DNA from: SAR202 cluster bacterium
GTDB lineage: Bacteria; Chloroflexota; Dehalococcoidia; Lucifugimonadales; VGZR01
DNA: 48,666 nucleotides
Assembly: GCA_016872515.1 (NCBI GenBank)
Contig: VGZR01000017.1
Location: 1 to 48,666 of the forward strand
Direction: 5' to 3'
The notes below the pieces were generated by a model, which saw nothing but the letters and a program-made list of their open reading frames with translations, searched no databases and had not been told where the DNA came from. Both the position numbers and the translations under genes were made by a program. Of this stretch, positions 23,712 to 31,387 are shown in pieces. Position 1 is the stretch's first letter. Each line of letters opens with the position of its first letter.

Positions 23712-25295
23712 TTACGGGACTGCTTGGCCGGCGAGGACGCCGGTGCAGCGTTCGTTGTCCACGGCGACCTGGCCGTTGACGAGGACGTAGGGGATGCCGG
23801 TGGGAAACTGTTTCGGGTCGTCGAAGGTGGCGTTGTCTATGATGCGGTCGGCGTCGAAGACGGCGAGGTCGGCGAAGTAGCCTTTCTGGACGCGGCCGCG
23901 CTTCGTCAACCCGAAGCGGCGTGCTGGGTTGTCGGTCATGCGCTGGACCATGGTCTCCAGGGACATGATGCCGGGCATCTGCTTGCGGAGGCGGCCCAGG
24001 AAGCGTGGGAAGCAGCCGTAGGCGCGCGGGTGGCAGAGGTTGCCGACGGGGATGGCGTCGCTGCCGACCATGTAGTCGGGGCGGGATAGGAGTTCCATCT
24101 GGTCGCGGCCGAGCTGGCGCCAGGTGGCGACGCTGGCGGGCGGCGCGCCGCGGAAGCCGACCTGGAGGTCGTTGTCCACGAGGAGCTGGCGGACCGCCTC
24201 CCCCATGGATTTGCCCCGCTTCTTGGCGAAGTCGGGTAGGCTGAGGCCTTCGGCGTCGGGCGTGTTGGGCGTGTGGGTGAGGACGAACTCGGCGATGGAG
24301 CGCGCCTCGTAGCCGTCTATGAGCTTGGCGATGGCCTGCTTCCGGGCTGGGTCTCTGAGGCGTTTGAGGATCGCGTCGGGGCCGCCCTCCTGCTCCTTGG
24401 GGGGCAGCACCATGGGCAGAAAGCTGCTGCCGATGGGGTAGGGGTAGAGCTCCAGGGTGCAGTCGAGACCGCTCTTTTTGGCCTTGTCTATGGGGGCGAT
24501 CTTGGGCGCGATCTGGCCTGCCTCTTCGGGCAGCGTGCGGAAGTGGGAGAAGTGGACGCGGATGCCGGAGCGGCGGCCGATCTCGATGGCCTCGGGGACA
24601 CCGCCGCCACCGAAGCCGCGGTCGGTGTTGACGTCGCGGAGGTGGGTGACGTAGAGGGCGCCAGCAGCGTGGGCCTCCTTGCACAGCTCCACAAGCTCGG
24701 CGGTGGTGCTCCAGCAGTTGGGGTAGTAGGACATGCCGGTGGAGAAGGCGACGGCGCCCTGCTCGATGGACTCATGGACGAGGCGCTTGGCCTTCTTGAG
24801 GGCGTCGCCGACGAGGGGCACGTCGCGGAAGCCGAGGGTCTCGACGCGGATGGCGCCGTGGGCGACGCAGTAGGCAGTGTTGACGGCACACTTCTTGTGG
24901 TAGTTGGCACGGAAGGCGGTGACGTTGTGCATGTCGAGGTCAGCGGGCGGCAGACCGAGAAGTCCCGCCAGGTAGCGGCTGTACATGCGGTAATTGGCCG
25001 GCGACAGGGGCGCGTAGGAGAGACCGTCCTGGCCCAGGAGCTCGGTGGTAATGCCCTGGCGGATGCCATTGGCATGTTGTGGGTCGAGGAGCAACATGCC
25101 GTCGGAGTGGGCGTGACTGTCTATGAATCCAGGGGAGACGGTCAGGCCGTGGGCGACGATGACGCGGTGGGTCTCCGCCTGGCCCAGGTCGCCGATGGCT
25201 TCGATGCGTTCGCCCGCGATGCCGACGTCGGCCCGGTAGGCCTTCTTGCCGGTGCCGTCAACGATGTTTCCGCCGAGAATAACGAGGTCGAACAT
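23712..25295 (-). CDS. N-acyl-D-amino-acid deacylase (D-aminoacylase, amidohydrolase)
   Basis: 527 aa member of the amidohydrolase superfamily that hydrolyses N-acyl-D-amino acids. The first metal motif is FIDSHAHSD near residue 60. GQDGLSYAPLS, VRVHFSHF and VGSDAIPVGN contribute the remaining histidine/aspartate ligands and substrate loop. A small N-terminal beta-sandwich (DLVILGGNIVDGTGKKAYRADVG, in part) and its C-terminal counterpart frame the barrel. It is followed on the same strand by thrS after a structured spacer, and preceded by the damaged threonine dehydratase gene. Dihydroorotase- or dihydropyrimidinase-like activity is less likely given the length. Confidence 0.88.
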   Translation of the reverse strand: MFDLVILGGNIVDGTGKKAYRADVGIAGERIEAIGDLGQAETHRVIVAHGLTVSPGFIDSHAHSDGMLLLDPQHANGIRQGITTELLGQDGLSYAPLSPANYRMYSRYLAGLLGLPPADLDMHNVTAFRANYHKKCAVNTAYCVAHGAIRVETLGFRDVPLVGDALKKAKRLVHESIEQGAVAFSTGMSYYPNCWSTTAELVELCKEAHAAGALYVTHLRDVNTDRGFGGGGVPEAIEIGRRSGIRVHFSHFRTLPEEAGQIAPKIAPIDKAKKSGLDCTLELYPYPIGSSFLPMVLPPKEQEGGPDAILKRLRDPARKQAIAKLIDGYEARSIAEFVLTHTPNTPDAEGLSLPDFAKKRGKSMGEAVRQLLVDNDLQVGFRGAPPASVATWRQLGRDQMELLSRPDYMVGSDAIPVGNLCHPRAYGCFPRFLGRLRKQMPGIMSLETMVQRMTDNPARRFGLTKRGRVQKGYFADLAVFDADRIIDNATFDDPKQFPTGIPYVLVNGQVAVDNERCTGVLAGQAVP

Positions 25296-25354
25296 CCTTC
25301 CTCCCGGGTGCTATGTAGCTTGCCTCAGCGGCAGCCTGGGGAGTATAGCACTTC

Positions 25355-26313
25355 CTATTTCAGGAGTGTCTTGAGTTTTTTGGGGGCTGATGTTGCCGCC
25401 GCTGACGATGCAGACGACGTTGGCGTTCTGGGGCACCTTGACGAGGCCGTTGAGCAGGGCGGCAAGAGGCGCCGCGGCCGCAGGTTCGGCGAGGACCTTG
25501 CAGCGTTCTAGGATGAGCTGCATGGCCTCGATGATTTGGTCGTCGGTGACGAGGACGACGTCGTCAACCAACTTCTGGACGTGGGCGAGGGTGTGCTCGC
25601 CGGCGAAGGGTGCCGCGCAGGCCGTCGGTGACGGTGTCCACGCGGTCGAGGCGGACGGTTTTGCCGTCCTTGAGGCTCTTGGTCATGGCGCAGGCGCCGA
25701 CCGGCTCGACGCCGACGACGCGGGCCTTGGGCCGATGGCCCTTGACGGCGACGGCGACGCCGGAGATGAGGCCGCCACCACCGATGCCGGCGACGACGAG
25801 GTCGGCGTTGGGAACATCTTCCATGACTTCTAGGCCGACGGTGCCCGCACCTGCGATGACCTTGGGGTCGTCGAAGGGCGGGACGTAGGCGAGGCCGCGT
25901 TTCTGCTGGACACGCTGGCCGGTGTCGAAGAGAACTTTAGGCTCGGCCGAGATGACCTCCGCCCCGTAGTTGCGGGTGGCCTCGACCTTGCCAGGGTCGC
26001 TGCCGGTCATCATGACGACGACGGATGGGATGCCTGCGACAGAGGCGGCGTAGGCGAGGGCCTGGGCGGTGTTGCCGGAGGAGATGGTGACGGCCCCCTT
26101 GGCGCGCTGGGCCGGGTCGAGGCTTTCGAGCTTTTTCAACACGCCGCGAACCTTGAACGAGCCGGTCTTCTGGAAGGACTCGAGCTTGAAGTGGAGGCGG
26201 CCGCCGAGGCGCTTGCCGAAGTAAGAGGAGCTGATGGTAGGCGTGCGGTGGACGCGCCCGGCGATGGTGCGCTGGGCGTCGTAGATGTCGTTATACTTGA
26301 CGAGGTCCGGCAT
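25355..26313 (-). pseudogene. Threonine dehydratase-like PLP enzyme with two +1 indels
   Basis: Fold-type II PLP enzyme (threonine/serine ammonia-lyase). From ATG at 26313 the frame is good: KTGSFKVRG carries the PLP lysine, SSGNTAQALAYAA the substrate loop and GGGGLISG the phosphate loop. After VDTVTDGL the frame breaks: one extra base near 25617 moves the homologous continuation (AAPFAGEHTLAHVQKLVDD) to the next frame. A second extra base in a run of six A/T (25376-25381) alters the C-terminus, which would otherwise read ISPQKLKTLLK and stop at 25355. Both are single-base gains. Real decay or assembly error are both possible, and the second one sits in a homopolymer. Confidence 0.85.
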
Positions 26314-26375
26314 TTTCGTTCCCCACTCCGTGAAGTTGCGCGGCCGCATTATCCCGCTTTGTAAGGAGGATAGCG

Positions 26376-26750
26376 ATGCCTATCATAGACCATACGAAGG
26401 CGCCAGAAACGCCTTGGAGACCGGGCTACCGGCGGTGGGAGTTGGCCGGGCCGAAGCAAGGGATGTCGTGCGAGCTGTCGTACCATGTCGGCGCTCCAGG
26501 CACGGGCGCGCCGCTGCACGTCCACGAAACGGACGAGCTCATCGTGGTGATGGAGGGCACGCTGAAAGTGAGGCTGGGCAACGAGATACACGAGGCGGGG
26601 CCTGACCACACGCTGGCGATTCCGCCGGGGACGGCGCACGGGTTCACGGTGACGGGCGACACCGATGCCAAGATGATCGTCTTCTTCCCAACCCCTAATC
26701 CCTTTGGCAAGACCACGTATCTTGAGGGCACACGCCCGGCGGGGGTGTAG
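26376..26750 (+). CDS. Cupin domain protein
   Basis: 124 aa single-domain cupin. Motif 1 is PLHVHETDELIVVMEG, with two His and one Glu as metal ligands, and motif 2 is IPPGTAHGF with the third His. The start at 26376 has a strong TAAGGAGG. It is divergent from the threonine dehydratase gene across a 62-bp gap and is closed by a strong hairpin. The reaction or ligand cannot be inferred. Confidence 0.85.
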   Translation: MPIIDHTKAPETPWRPGYRRWELAGPKQGMSCELSYHVGAPGTGAPLHVHETDELIVVMEGTLKVRLGNEIHEAGPDHTLAIPPGTAHGFTVTGDTDAKMIVFFPTPNPFGKTTYLEGTRPAGV

Positions 26751-26792
26751 GCGGGCCGGAAGAGCTCCTCCTACGCTGCCTCAAGCAGACTC

Positions 26793-26846
26793 AAACACAC
26801 GAATCGGCGGTTAGGGCTGTGGTCCCAACCGCCGATTCGTGTGTTT
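26793..26846. terminator. Long perfect hairpin between convergent cupin and dehydrogenase genes
   Basis: A 20-bp perfect stem joins 26793-26812 with 26827-26846 (arms start AAACACACG and end CGTGTGTTT), with GGG/CCC inside the loop. The A/T-rich outer ends suit termination in both directions. Confidence 0.8.
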
Positions 26847-26867
26847 CCACGCCCTTCTAACCGGAGC

Positions 26868-27893
26868 CTAGCTGCTCCGCGCCAGGGGCCGTGCGGGAAT
26901 CTTGTGCCGCACCGCCGGGTTGACGAGGGACATGGGCAGGGTGCCGCGCATGATGCGGGCGGCCTCCTCGCCGAGGCGCATCCGCCCCGCGACGGCGGAG
27001 TGGTCGGAGGTGCCGGCGGAGTGCGGCGTCAGGACGACGTTGTCCATCTTGAGCAGTGGATTGCTGGCGGGAGTGGGTTCCTCCTCGAAGACGTCGAGGC
27101 CCGCGCCGGCGATTTTGCCCGACTTGAGGGCCTTGATGAGGGCCTGCTCGTCGTGCGTGGGGCCGCGGCAGGTGTTGATGAAGTAGGCGGTGGGCTTCAT
27201 GGCCTTGAAGAGGGACTCGCCTGCCAGCTTGCGAGTGTTCTTGTTGAGGGGGACGTGCATGGAGACGAAATCGGACCTGGCGCCCAGTTCCTCGATGGTG
27301 GGCGCGGTGCCGATGCGGTACTCCTGGACGACCCAGGAGGGAAGGAAGGGGTCGAAGACGAGGACGTTAAGGCCGAAGACAGTGGCGCGGCGGGCGACGG
27401 CGCGGCCGATGTTGCCGAAGCCGACGAGGCCGAGGGTCTGGCCCTCCAGATGGCCCATCGGGTAGAAGGGGAGAGCGCCGCGGTTGGTGCTTGCCGTCCA
27501 GTTGCCTGACTTGACCAGTTGGTGCATGGCGATGAGGCGGCGGGAGCAGGCGAGGAGGAGCATGATGGTGTGGTTGGCGACCTCCTCGGCGCAGTAGCCG
27601 GCGCAGTTGACGAGCATGATGCCCTTGTCGGTGCAGGCGTCGTCGTCGATGTGGTTGAAGCCGTGGCCGAGGCTGACGATGGCCTTGGCCTTGTCTATCT
27701 GCTCGATGACGGCGCGGGACATGGGCACGACCTCGTTGATGATGATGTCGGCGCCTTTGACGGCCTCGATGATTTCCCCGTCGCTCTTGCAGATATGGTG
27801 GTCAAGCTCGTAGTCAACACCCTTGAGCTGCTCCGTTGTAAGGGAGATATCAGACTTTCCTCTGGCGATGTAGGCGACCTTTTGCTTTGCCAT
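26868..27893 (-). CDS. D-isomer-specific 2-hydroxyacid dehydrogenase
   Basis: 341 aa NAD-dependent dehydrogenase of the SerA/phosphoglycerate and glyoxylate reductase family. The Rossmann motif is GLVGFGNIGRAVARR near residue 150. The catalytic Arg is in NTCRGP, Glu in DVFEEEP and His in LTPHSAGTS. It lacks the C-terminal ACT or ASB domain of long SerA forms, so it may serve catabolic hydroxyacids rather than serine synthesis. Asp in VFDPFLPS after beta-2 fits NAD. It is downstream of the epimerase-like gene on the same strand and ends at the strong terminator. Confidence 0.9.
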   Translation of the reverse strand: MAKQKVAYIARGKSDISLTTEQLKGVDYELDHHICKSDGEIIEAVKGADIIINEVVPMSRAVIEQIDKAKAIVSLGHGFNHIDDDACTDKGIMLVNCAGYCAEEVANHTIMLLLACSRRLIAMHQLVKSGNWTASTNRGALPFYPMGHLEGQTLGLVGFGNIGRAVARRATVFGLNVLVFDPFLPSWVVQEYRIGTAPTIEELGARSDFVSMHVPLNKNTRKLAGESLFKAMKPTAYFINTCRGPTHDEQALIKALKSGKIAGAGLDVFEEEPTPASNPLLKMDNVVLTPHSAGTSDHSAVAGRMRLGEEAARIMRGTLPMSLVNPAVRHKIPARPLARSS

Positions 27894-27926
27894 TCGTGTT
27901 CGCTCCCATCTTTAGTTTGAACGTCG

Positions 27927-29030
27927 TTAATTCTTGGCAGGTGCTTTGAGGAGTTTGGCGTACTCGTCGCGCCACCATCGGGCGAGGGCGGCCTCGTCGT
28001 CGCGGCGCTCGTAGTACTTCGAGTCCTTGCCGACCGGGTTGGCCTTGTACCAGTCCACGGTCTGTTTGATCCAGGTGTCCATGGGCGTGGTGCGCATGTT
28101 GAAGTCGCGGCGGGCCTTTTCGATGGCCATGACGTAGGTCTTGGGACGCGAGAAGGGGTCGAAGGCCCAGTCGTGCCAGGGAAGTGTGGACTTGGCCTCG
28201 GCGACCTCTGCGGGGACGGAGACGGCGTTGAGGGGGCGGCCGAGGGCCTTGGCCATGGACTCCACGAAGCGGCGGAGCGTGGCGATCTCGGGCTGACAGA
28301 TGTTGTAAATCTGGCCGGAGGTTTTGGCGACAGGGATGACGTCGAGGATGGCGGCGGCGATGTCGTCGCGGAATCCCAGGCGGAAGACGTTGGAGCCGCC
28401 GTCGCGGAGTACGAGTTCCTTGCCGTCGAGGATACGCTGCATGTACCACCAGAAGCGGAAGCTGGGGTCTTCGGGGCCGAGGGTGGCGGGGACGCGAAGG
28501 ACGACCCATGGGAAGTCCTTGGTCTCGGTCAAGAAACGCTCCATCATGCGCTTGCCCTGGCCGTACTCGTGGGTTTCTTTCACGTAGTCCCACTTGACCT
28601 TGGAGAGGTCGGCGTCTGTCTCCCGGATGGGGCAGCAGGCGGTGAGGTCCACGAACTCGTCCACCCAGAGGGGACGGTCGCGCTTCGAGTAGTCGCGCCA
28701 CTCGATGGCGTGGCCCGGGCCGCCGTAGATGGAGACGGTGGTGGCGACCACGTACTTGCCGATGCGGCCCTTGAGGGCCTGGACGACCGCCTTGACGTCC
28801 TCGGTCTTGAAGGCGACGTTGTCTATGACGGCGTCGAATTGCTTCCCCTTGAGCTTGTTGACGAAGTCGGCGTAGTCGTTGCGGTCGCCGTTGATGTGGT
28901 CAACCTTGTCCCAGAAATCGGGCTTGGACTGACCACGGGTGTAGAGGGTGACCTTATCGCCGCGGGCGAGCATGGTGCGAACGGCGACTTTGCCGAAGTA
29001 CTGGGTGCCGCCGATGACTAAGACGTGCAT
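27927..29030 (-). CDS. NAD-dependent epimerase/dehydratase family protein
   Basis: 367 aa extended-SDR-like protein. The N-terminal HVLVIGGTQYFGKVAVRTML has the GxxxxxG cofactor motif, as in the isoflavone-reductase-like and chloroplast RNA-binding CSP41 branch. The usual YxxxK is not obvious; the region after VATTVSIYGG holds candidate residues (YVKETHEYGQGKRMME). The ATG at 29030 follows GAGGAGGAACGAG. It is probably co-transcribed with the hydroxyacid dehydrogenase 33 bp away. The substrate is unknown. Confidence 0.82.
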   Translation of the reverse strand: MHVLVIGGTQYFGKVAVRTMLARGDKVTLYTRGQSKPDFWDKVDHINGDRNDYADFVNKLKGKQFDAVIDNVAFKTEDVKAVVQALKGRIGKYVVATTVSIYGGPGHAIEWRDYSKRDRPLWVDEFVDLTACCPIRETDADLSKVKWDYVKETHEYGQGKRMMERFLTETKDFPWVVLRVPATLGPEDPSFRFWWYMQRILDGKELVLRDGGSNVFRLGFRDDIAAAILDVIPVAKTSGQIYNICQPEIATLRRFVESMAKALGRPLNAVSVPAEVAEAKSTLPWHDWAFDPFSRPKTYVMAIEKARRDFNMRTTPMDTWIKQTVDWYKANPVGKDSKYYERRDDEAALARWWRDEYAKLLKAPAKN

Positions 29031-29126
29031 CTCGTTCCTCCTCTGCTGCCCAGCCTGAGGTGGGCCGGACAACGGCGCCAATTATACGGGAACGCCCAAA
29101 GATGTGTGCCAGAGTGGGTTTGATAG

Positions 29127-29135
29127 TGCTAATAT
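29127..29135 (+). promoter_or_regulatory. Candidate extended -10 promoter of accC
   Basis: TGC-TAATAT lies about 90 bp before the GTG at 29225. No good -35 is seen. The resulting leader contains the hairpin at 29164-29191. Confidence 0.4.
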
Positions 29136-29163
29136 GTGGCGCAACTCCGCGGCCAGGGAGTTC

Positions 29164-29191
29164 CCGGCGCCAACCGAGGTGGTGGCGCCGG
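29164..29191 (+). other. Hairpin in the accC leader
   Basis: CCGGCGCCA (29164-29172) and TGGCGCCGG (29183-29191) form a perfect 9-bp stem with a 10-nt loop, 22 bp before the GGAGG of accC. No T-run follows. A role in regulating accC is possible but unproven. Confidence 0.4.
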
Positions 29192-29224
29192 TGTTTGTAT
29201 GGCGGCAAGTCCGGAGGACGGTGA

Positions 29225-30625
29225 GTGTTCAACAAGGTCCTGGTAGCGAACCGAGGCGAGATTGCCTGCCGGGTCATCAAAACGCTGCGGCATCTGGGGA
29301 TCAAGAGCGTCGCGGTGTTCTCAGACGCGGACGCGAAGGCACCGCACGTGAAGCTGGCGGACGAGGCGTACCCCATCGGGCCGGCGCCGGTTTCTGAGAG
29401 CTACCTTAAGATTGACAAGATCATCGCGCTCGCGCAGACCACTGGGGCGGAGGCCATCCACCCTGGATACGGGTTCATGTCGGAGAGTCCTGACTTCGCG
29501 GAGGCGGTGACGTGTGGCGGGTTGGTGTTCGTGGGGCCGACACCGGAGGCACTGCGGGCTCTGGGAAAGAAGACGGCGGCGCGGCGGCTCCTGGCAAAGG
29601 CGGAGGTGCCGACGGTGCCATGGACGGAGGTGCCGGCCACCGACCTTGCGCGCATCCGGGAAGCGGCAACGAATATCGGATTCCCTGTGATGGTGAAGGC
29701 GTCGGCGGCAGGCGGCGGCGTCGGCTCGACTGTGGTGCGGGACGCCGACCAGCTCAGTGATGCGGTGCAAAGCGCGGTACAAGTGTCGCAACGGTTCTTC
29801 GGCAACGCGCAGATCCACCTGGAGAAGTTCCTTCAACATGCGCGACACATCGAGGTACAGGCCATCGTTGACCAGTTCGGGAACGCGGTGACGTTCCCGG
29901 AGCGCGAGTGTTCGATGCAGCGGCGGTACCAGAAGGTGGTGGAGGAGTCGCCGTCTATCGCTGTGTCCCTCCTCCTGCGGCGGCATCTGTCCGAGGCGGC
30001 GCTGCGGGTGATGACGGCAGGGAACTACGTGAACACCGGCACTGTGGAGTTCCTCGTGGACGCATCGGGGGCGTTCTATTTCCTGGAGACGAATTGCCGC
30101 ATCCAGGTGGAGCATCCGGTTTCGGAGATGGTGACAGGCGTGGACATCGTGGAACAGCAGCTTCGTGTGGCGGCAGGACAGAAGCTGCCGCTCCTGCAGC
30201 AGCAGGTGCGGGCGAGGGGCCACTCCATCGAGACGCGGATCTACGCGGAGGACCCGAGGACGTTCATGCCGACAACGGGCATGATTACCAAGTACCGCGA
30301 ACCTGCGGGGGAGGGCGTGCGGGTGGACAGCGGCATCCGGCAGGGGTACGAGGTGACGCCGTTCTACGACCCGATGCTGGCAAAAGTCATCGTGTGGCGG
30401 GAGACGCGGGAGGAGGCCATCGGGGCGATGATCGCCGCGCTGGAGGACTATGCCATCGAGGGGCTGGTGACAAACATCCCGCTGCTGTTGAAGATCATGC
30501 AACATCCCGCCTTCGTCCGGGGCGAGTATGACACCGCGACGTTGACGCCTGACTTCGCCAAGTCGCCTCTGCCCACCAAGCGGCGGCTGGGCGACCTGTC
30601 AGAGCTATGGCGGTACGGACGGTAG
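29225..30625 (+). CDS. Biotin carboxylase subunit (acetyl/propionyl-CoA carboxylase type)
   Basis: 466 aa ATP-grasp enzyme that carboxylates biotin on a separate carrier protein. The N-terminal domain begins FNKVLVANRGEIACRVIKT and holds IHPGYGFMSES. The ATP-grasp domain has KASAAGGGVGS (glycine-rich loop), EKFLQHARHIEVQ, ERECSMQRRYQKVVEE and the metal/catalytic stretch NCRIQVEHPVSEMVTG. There is no C-terminal biotinyl domain, so it is a stand-alone subunit; carrier and carboxyltransferase genes are not nearby. GTG at 29225 follows GGAGG by seven bases. The exact acyl-CoA pathway is undetermined. Confidence 0.92.
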   Translation: MFNKVLVANRGEIACRVIKTLRHLGIKSVAVFSDADAKAPHVKLADEAYPIGPAPVSESYLKIDKIIALAQTTGAEAIHPGYGFMSESPDFAEAVTCGGLVFVGPTPEALRALGKKTAARRLLAKAEVPTVPWTEVPATDLARIREAATNIGFPVMVKASAAGGGVGSTVVRDADQLSDAVQSAVQVSQRFFGNAQIHLEKFLQHARHIEVQAIVDQFGNAVTFPERECSMQRRYQKVVEESPSIAVSLLLRRHLSEAALRVMTAGNYVNTGTVEFLVDASGAFYFLETNCRIQVEHPVSEMVTGVDIVEQQLRVAAGQKLPLLQQQVRARGHSIETRIYAEDPRTFMPTTGMITKYREPAGEGVRVDSGIRQGYEVTPFYDPMLAKVIVWRETREEAIGAMIAALEDYAIEGLVTNIPLLLKIMQHPAFVRGEYDTATLTPDFAKSPLPTKRRLGDLSELWRYGR

Positions 30626-30656
30626 ACAGGGTTCCGTAGCCCACGGATTCTCTTCT

Positions 30657-30685
30657 TTGACCCTTCTGGGCCTCGCCAATAAAAT
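30657..30685 (+). promoter_or_regulatory. Promoter of the DsbA-family/rnc operon
   Basis: TTGACC (30657-30662), a 17-bp spacer and TAAAAT (30680-30685) give a near-consensus sigma-70-type promoter. It predicts a start near 30692, about 30 nt before the ATG at 30722. Confidence 0.65.
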
Positions 30686-30721
30686 GCGGGCAGGGCTCCA
30701 GGCTGAACGGGGGATGAGGAT

Positions 30722-31387
30722 ATGTACACGACAAGTTTCACGGTCTTTTTCGACTACAACTGACCCTACGTCCACAATGCAGCCGTGTGGTTGCAACGGG
30801 TCAGGGCAGAGAAGGTCAAGCGCGGCGAGCTCTTGGACGTAGCCTGGCGCCACTTCTTGCTGGACCAGGTGAACAGTAAGGAAGGCCCCGGTTGGAAGCT
30901 CTGGGAGCAGTCTGAGGAGAACCAGGGCAAGACGATGCTGGCGCAACGGGCGGGCGAGGCGGCGCGGCGCCAGGGCCGGGATGCCTTCGAACGGTTCCAC
31001 CTAGCCCTGCTGATCGCGCGGCACGGCGGCGAGGGGCGCATCGCCCTGAACGATGCTGAGGCGCTTGGCGAGTTGGCGCGAAAGGCAGGGCTGGACGTGG
31101 AGCGGTTCAAACGCGACCTAGCCGACCGTTCGCTCGTGGACATCATCGGGCGCGACCACACGGAGGCGGTGGCGAAGTATGGAGTCTTTGGGACGCCGAC
31201 CTTCCTTTTCGAGAGCGGCTTGACGGTCTATCTCAAGATGTTCGTACCACCGCTGGAAGATACGATGGGACTCTTCGAGCACTTCACGGCGCTGATGGCC
31301 GAACGGCCCTATTTGGGCGAGCTGAAGCGGCCGCAGCCCCCGTGGCCCAAGGGTGCGGTGAAGCCGGCGTCTCCTAGTCGTCCGTGA
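30722..31387 (+). CDS. DsbA-family thioredoxin-fold protein with in-frame UGA (candidate selenoprotein)
   Basis: 221 codons if UGA is read through. The protein opens MYTTSFTVFFDYN, then UGA at codon 14 (30761-30763), then PYVHNAAVWLQRV in the same frame, and continues to TGA at 31385. In DsbA/FrnE-like relatives this position is the nucleophilic Cys of a CPY/CPW motif, so UGA sits exactly where Cys is expected and Sec is the natural reading. The rest is family-typical: a helical insertion (WKLWEQSEENQGKTMLAQRA, ERFHLALLIARHGGEG) and the cis-Pro loop YGVFGTPTFLF. A promoter, a start and a hairpin after the UGA are all present. The 3' end overlaps rnc by four bases. A TGC-to-TGA mutation is the main alternative. 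Confidence 0.78.
30761..30803 (+). promoter_or_regulatory. Candidate bacterial SECIS element
   Basis: Starting at the UGA itself, the outer arms TGACCC (30761-30766) and GGGTCA (30798-30803) pair perfectly. The apical stem TGCAGCC (30778-30784)/GGTTGCA (30789-30795) closes a GTGT loop, with one G-U pair. The loop starts 21 nt after the UGA with G first, within the spacing and loop composition known for bacterial SECIS hairpins that bind SelB. Confidence 0.6.

Noticed and set aside
24273-25511. 412-codon open frame opposite the D-aminoacylase
   Set aside because: Same antisense effect; it spans a gene boundary and shows no recognisable domain.
30764-31387. DsbA-family gene starting downstream at GTG 30785 as a normal short protein
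   Set aside because: This would lose the first beta strand and the active-site residue, has no Shine-Dalgarno, and ignores the good promoter and the in-frame start at 30722.
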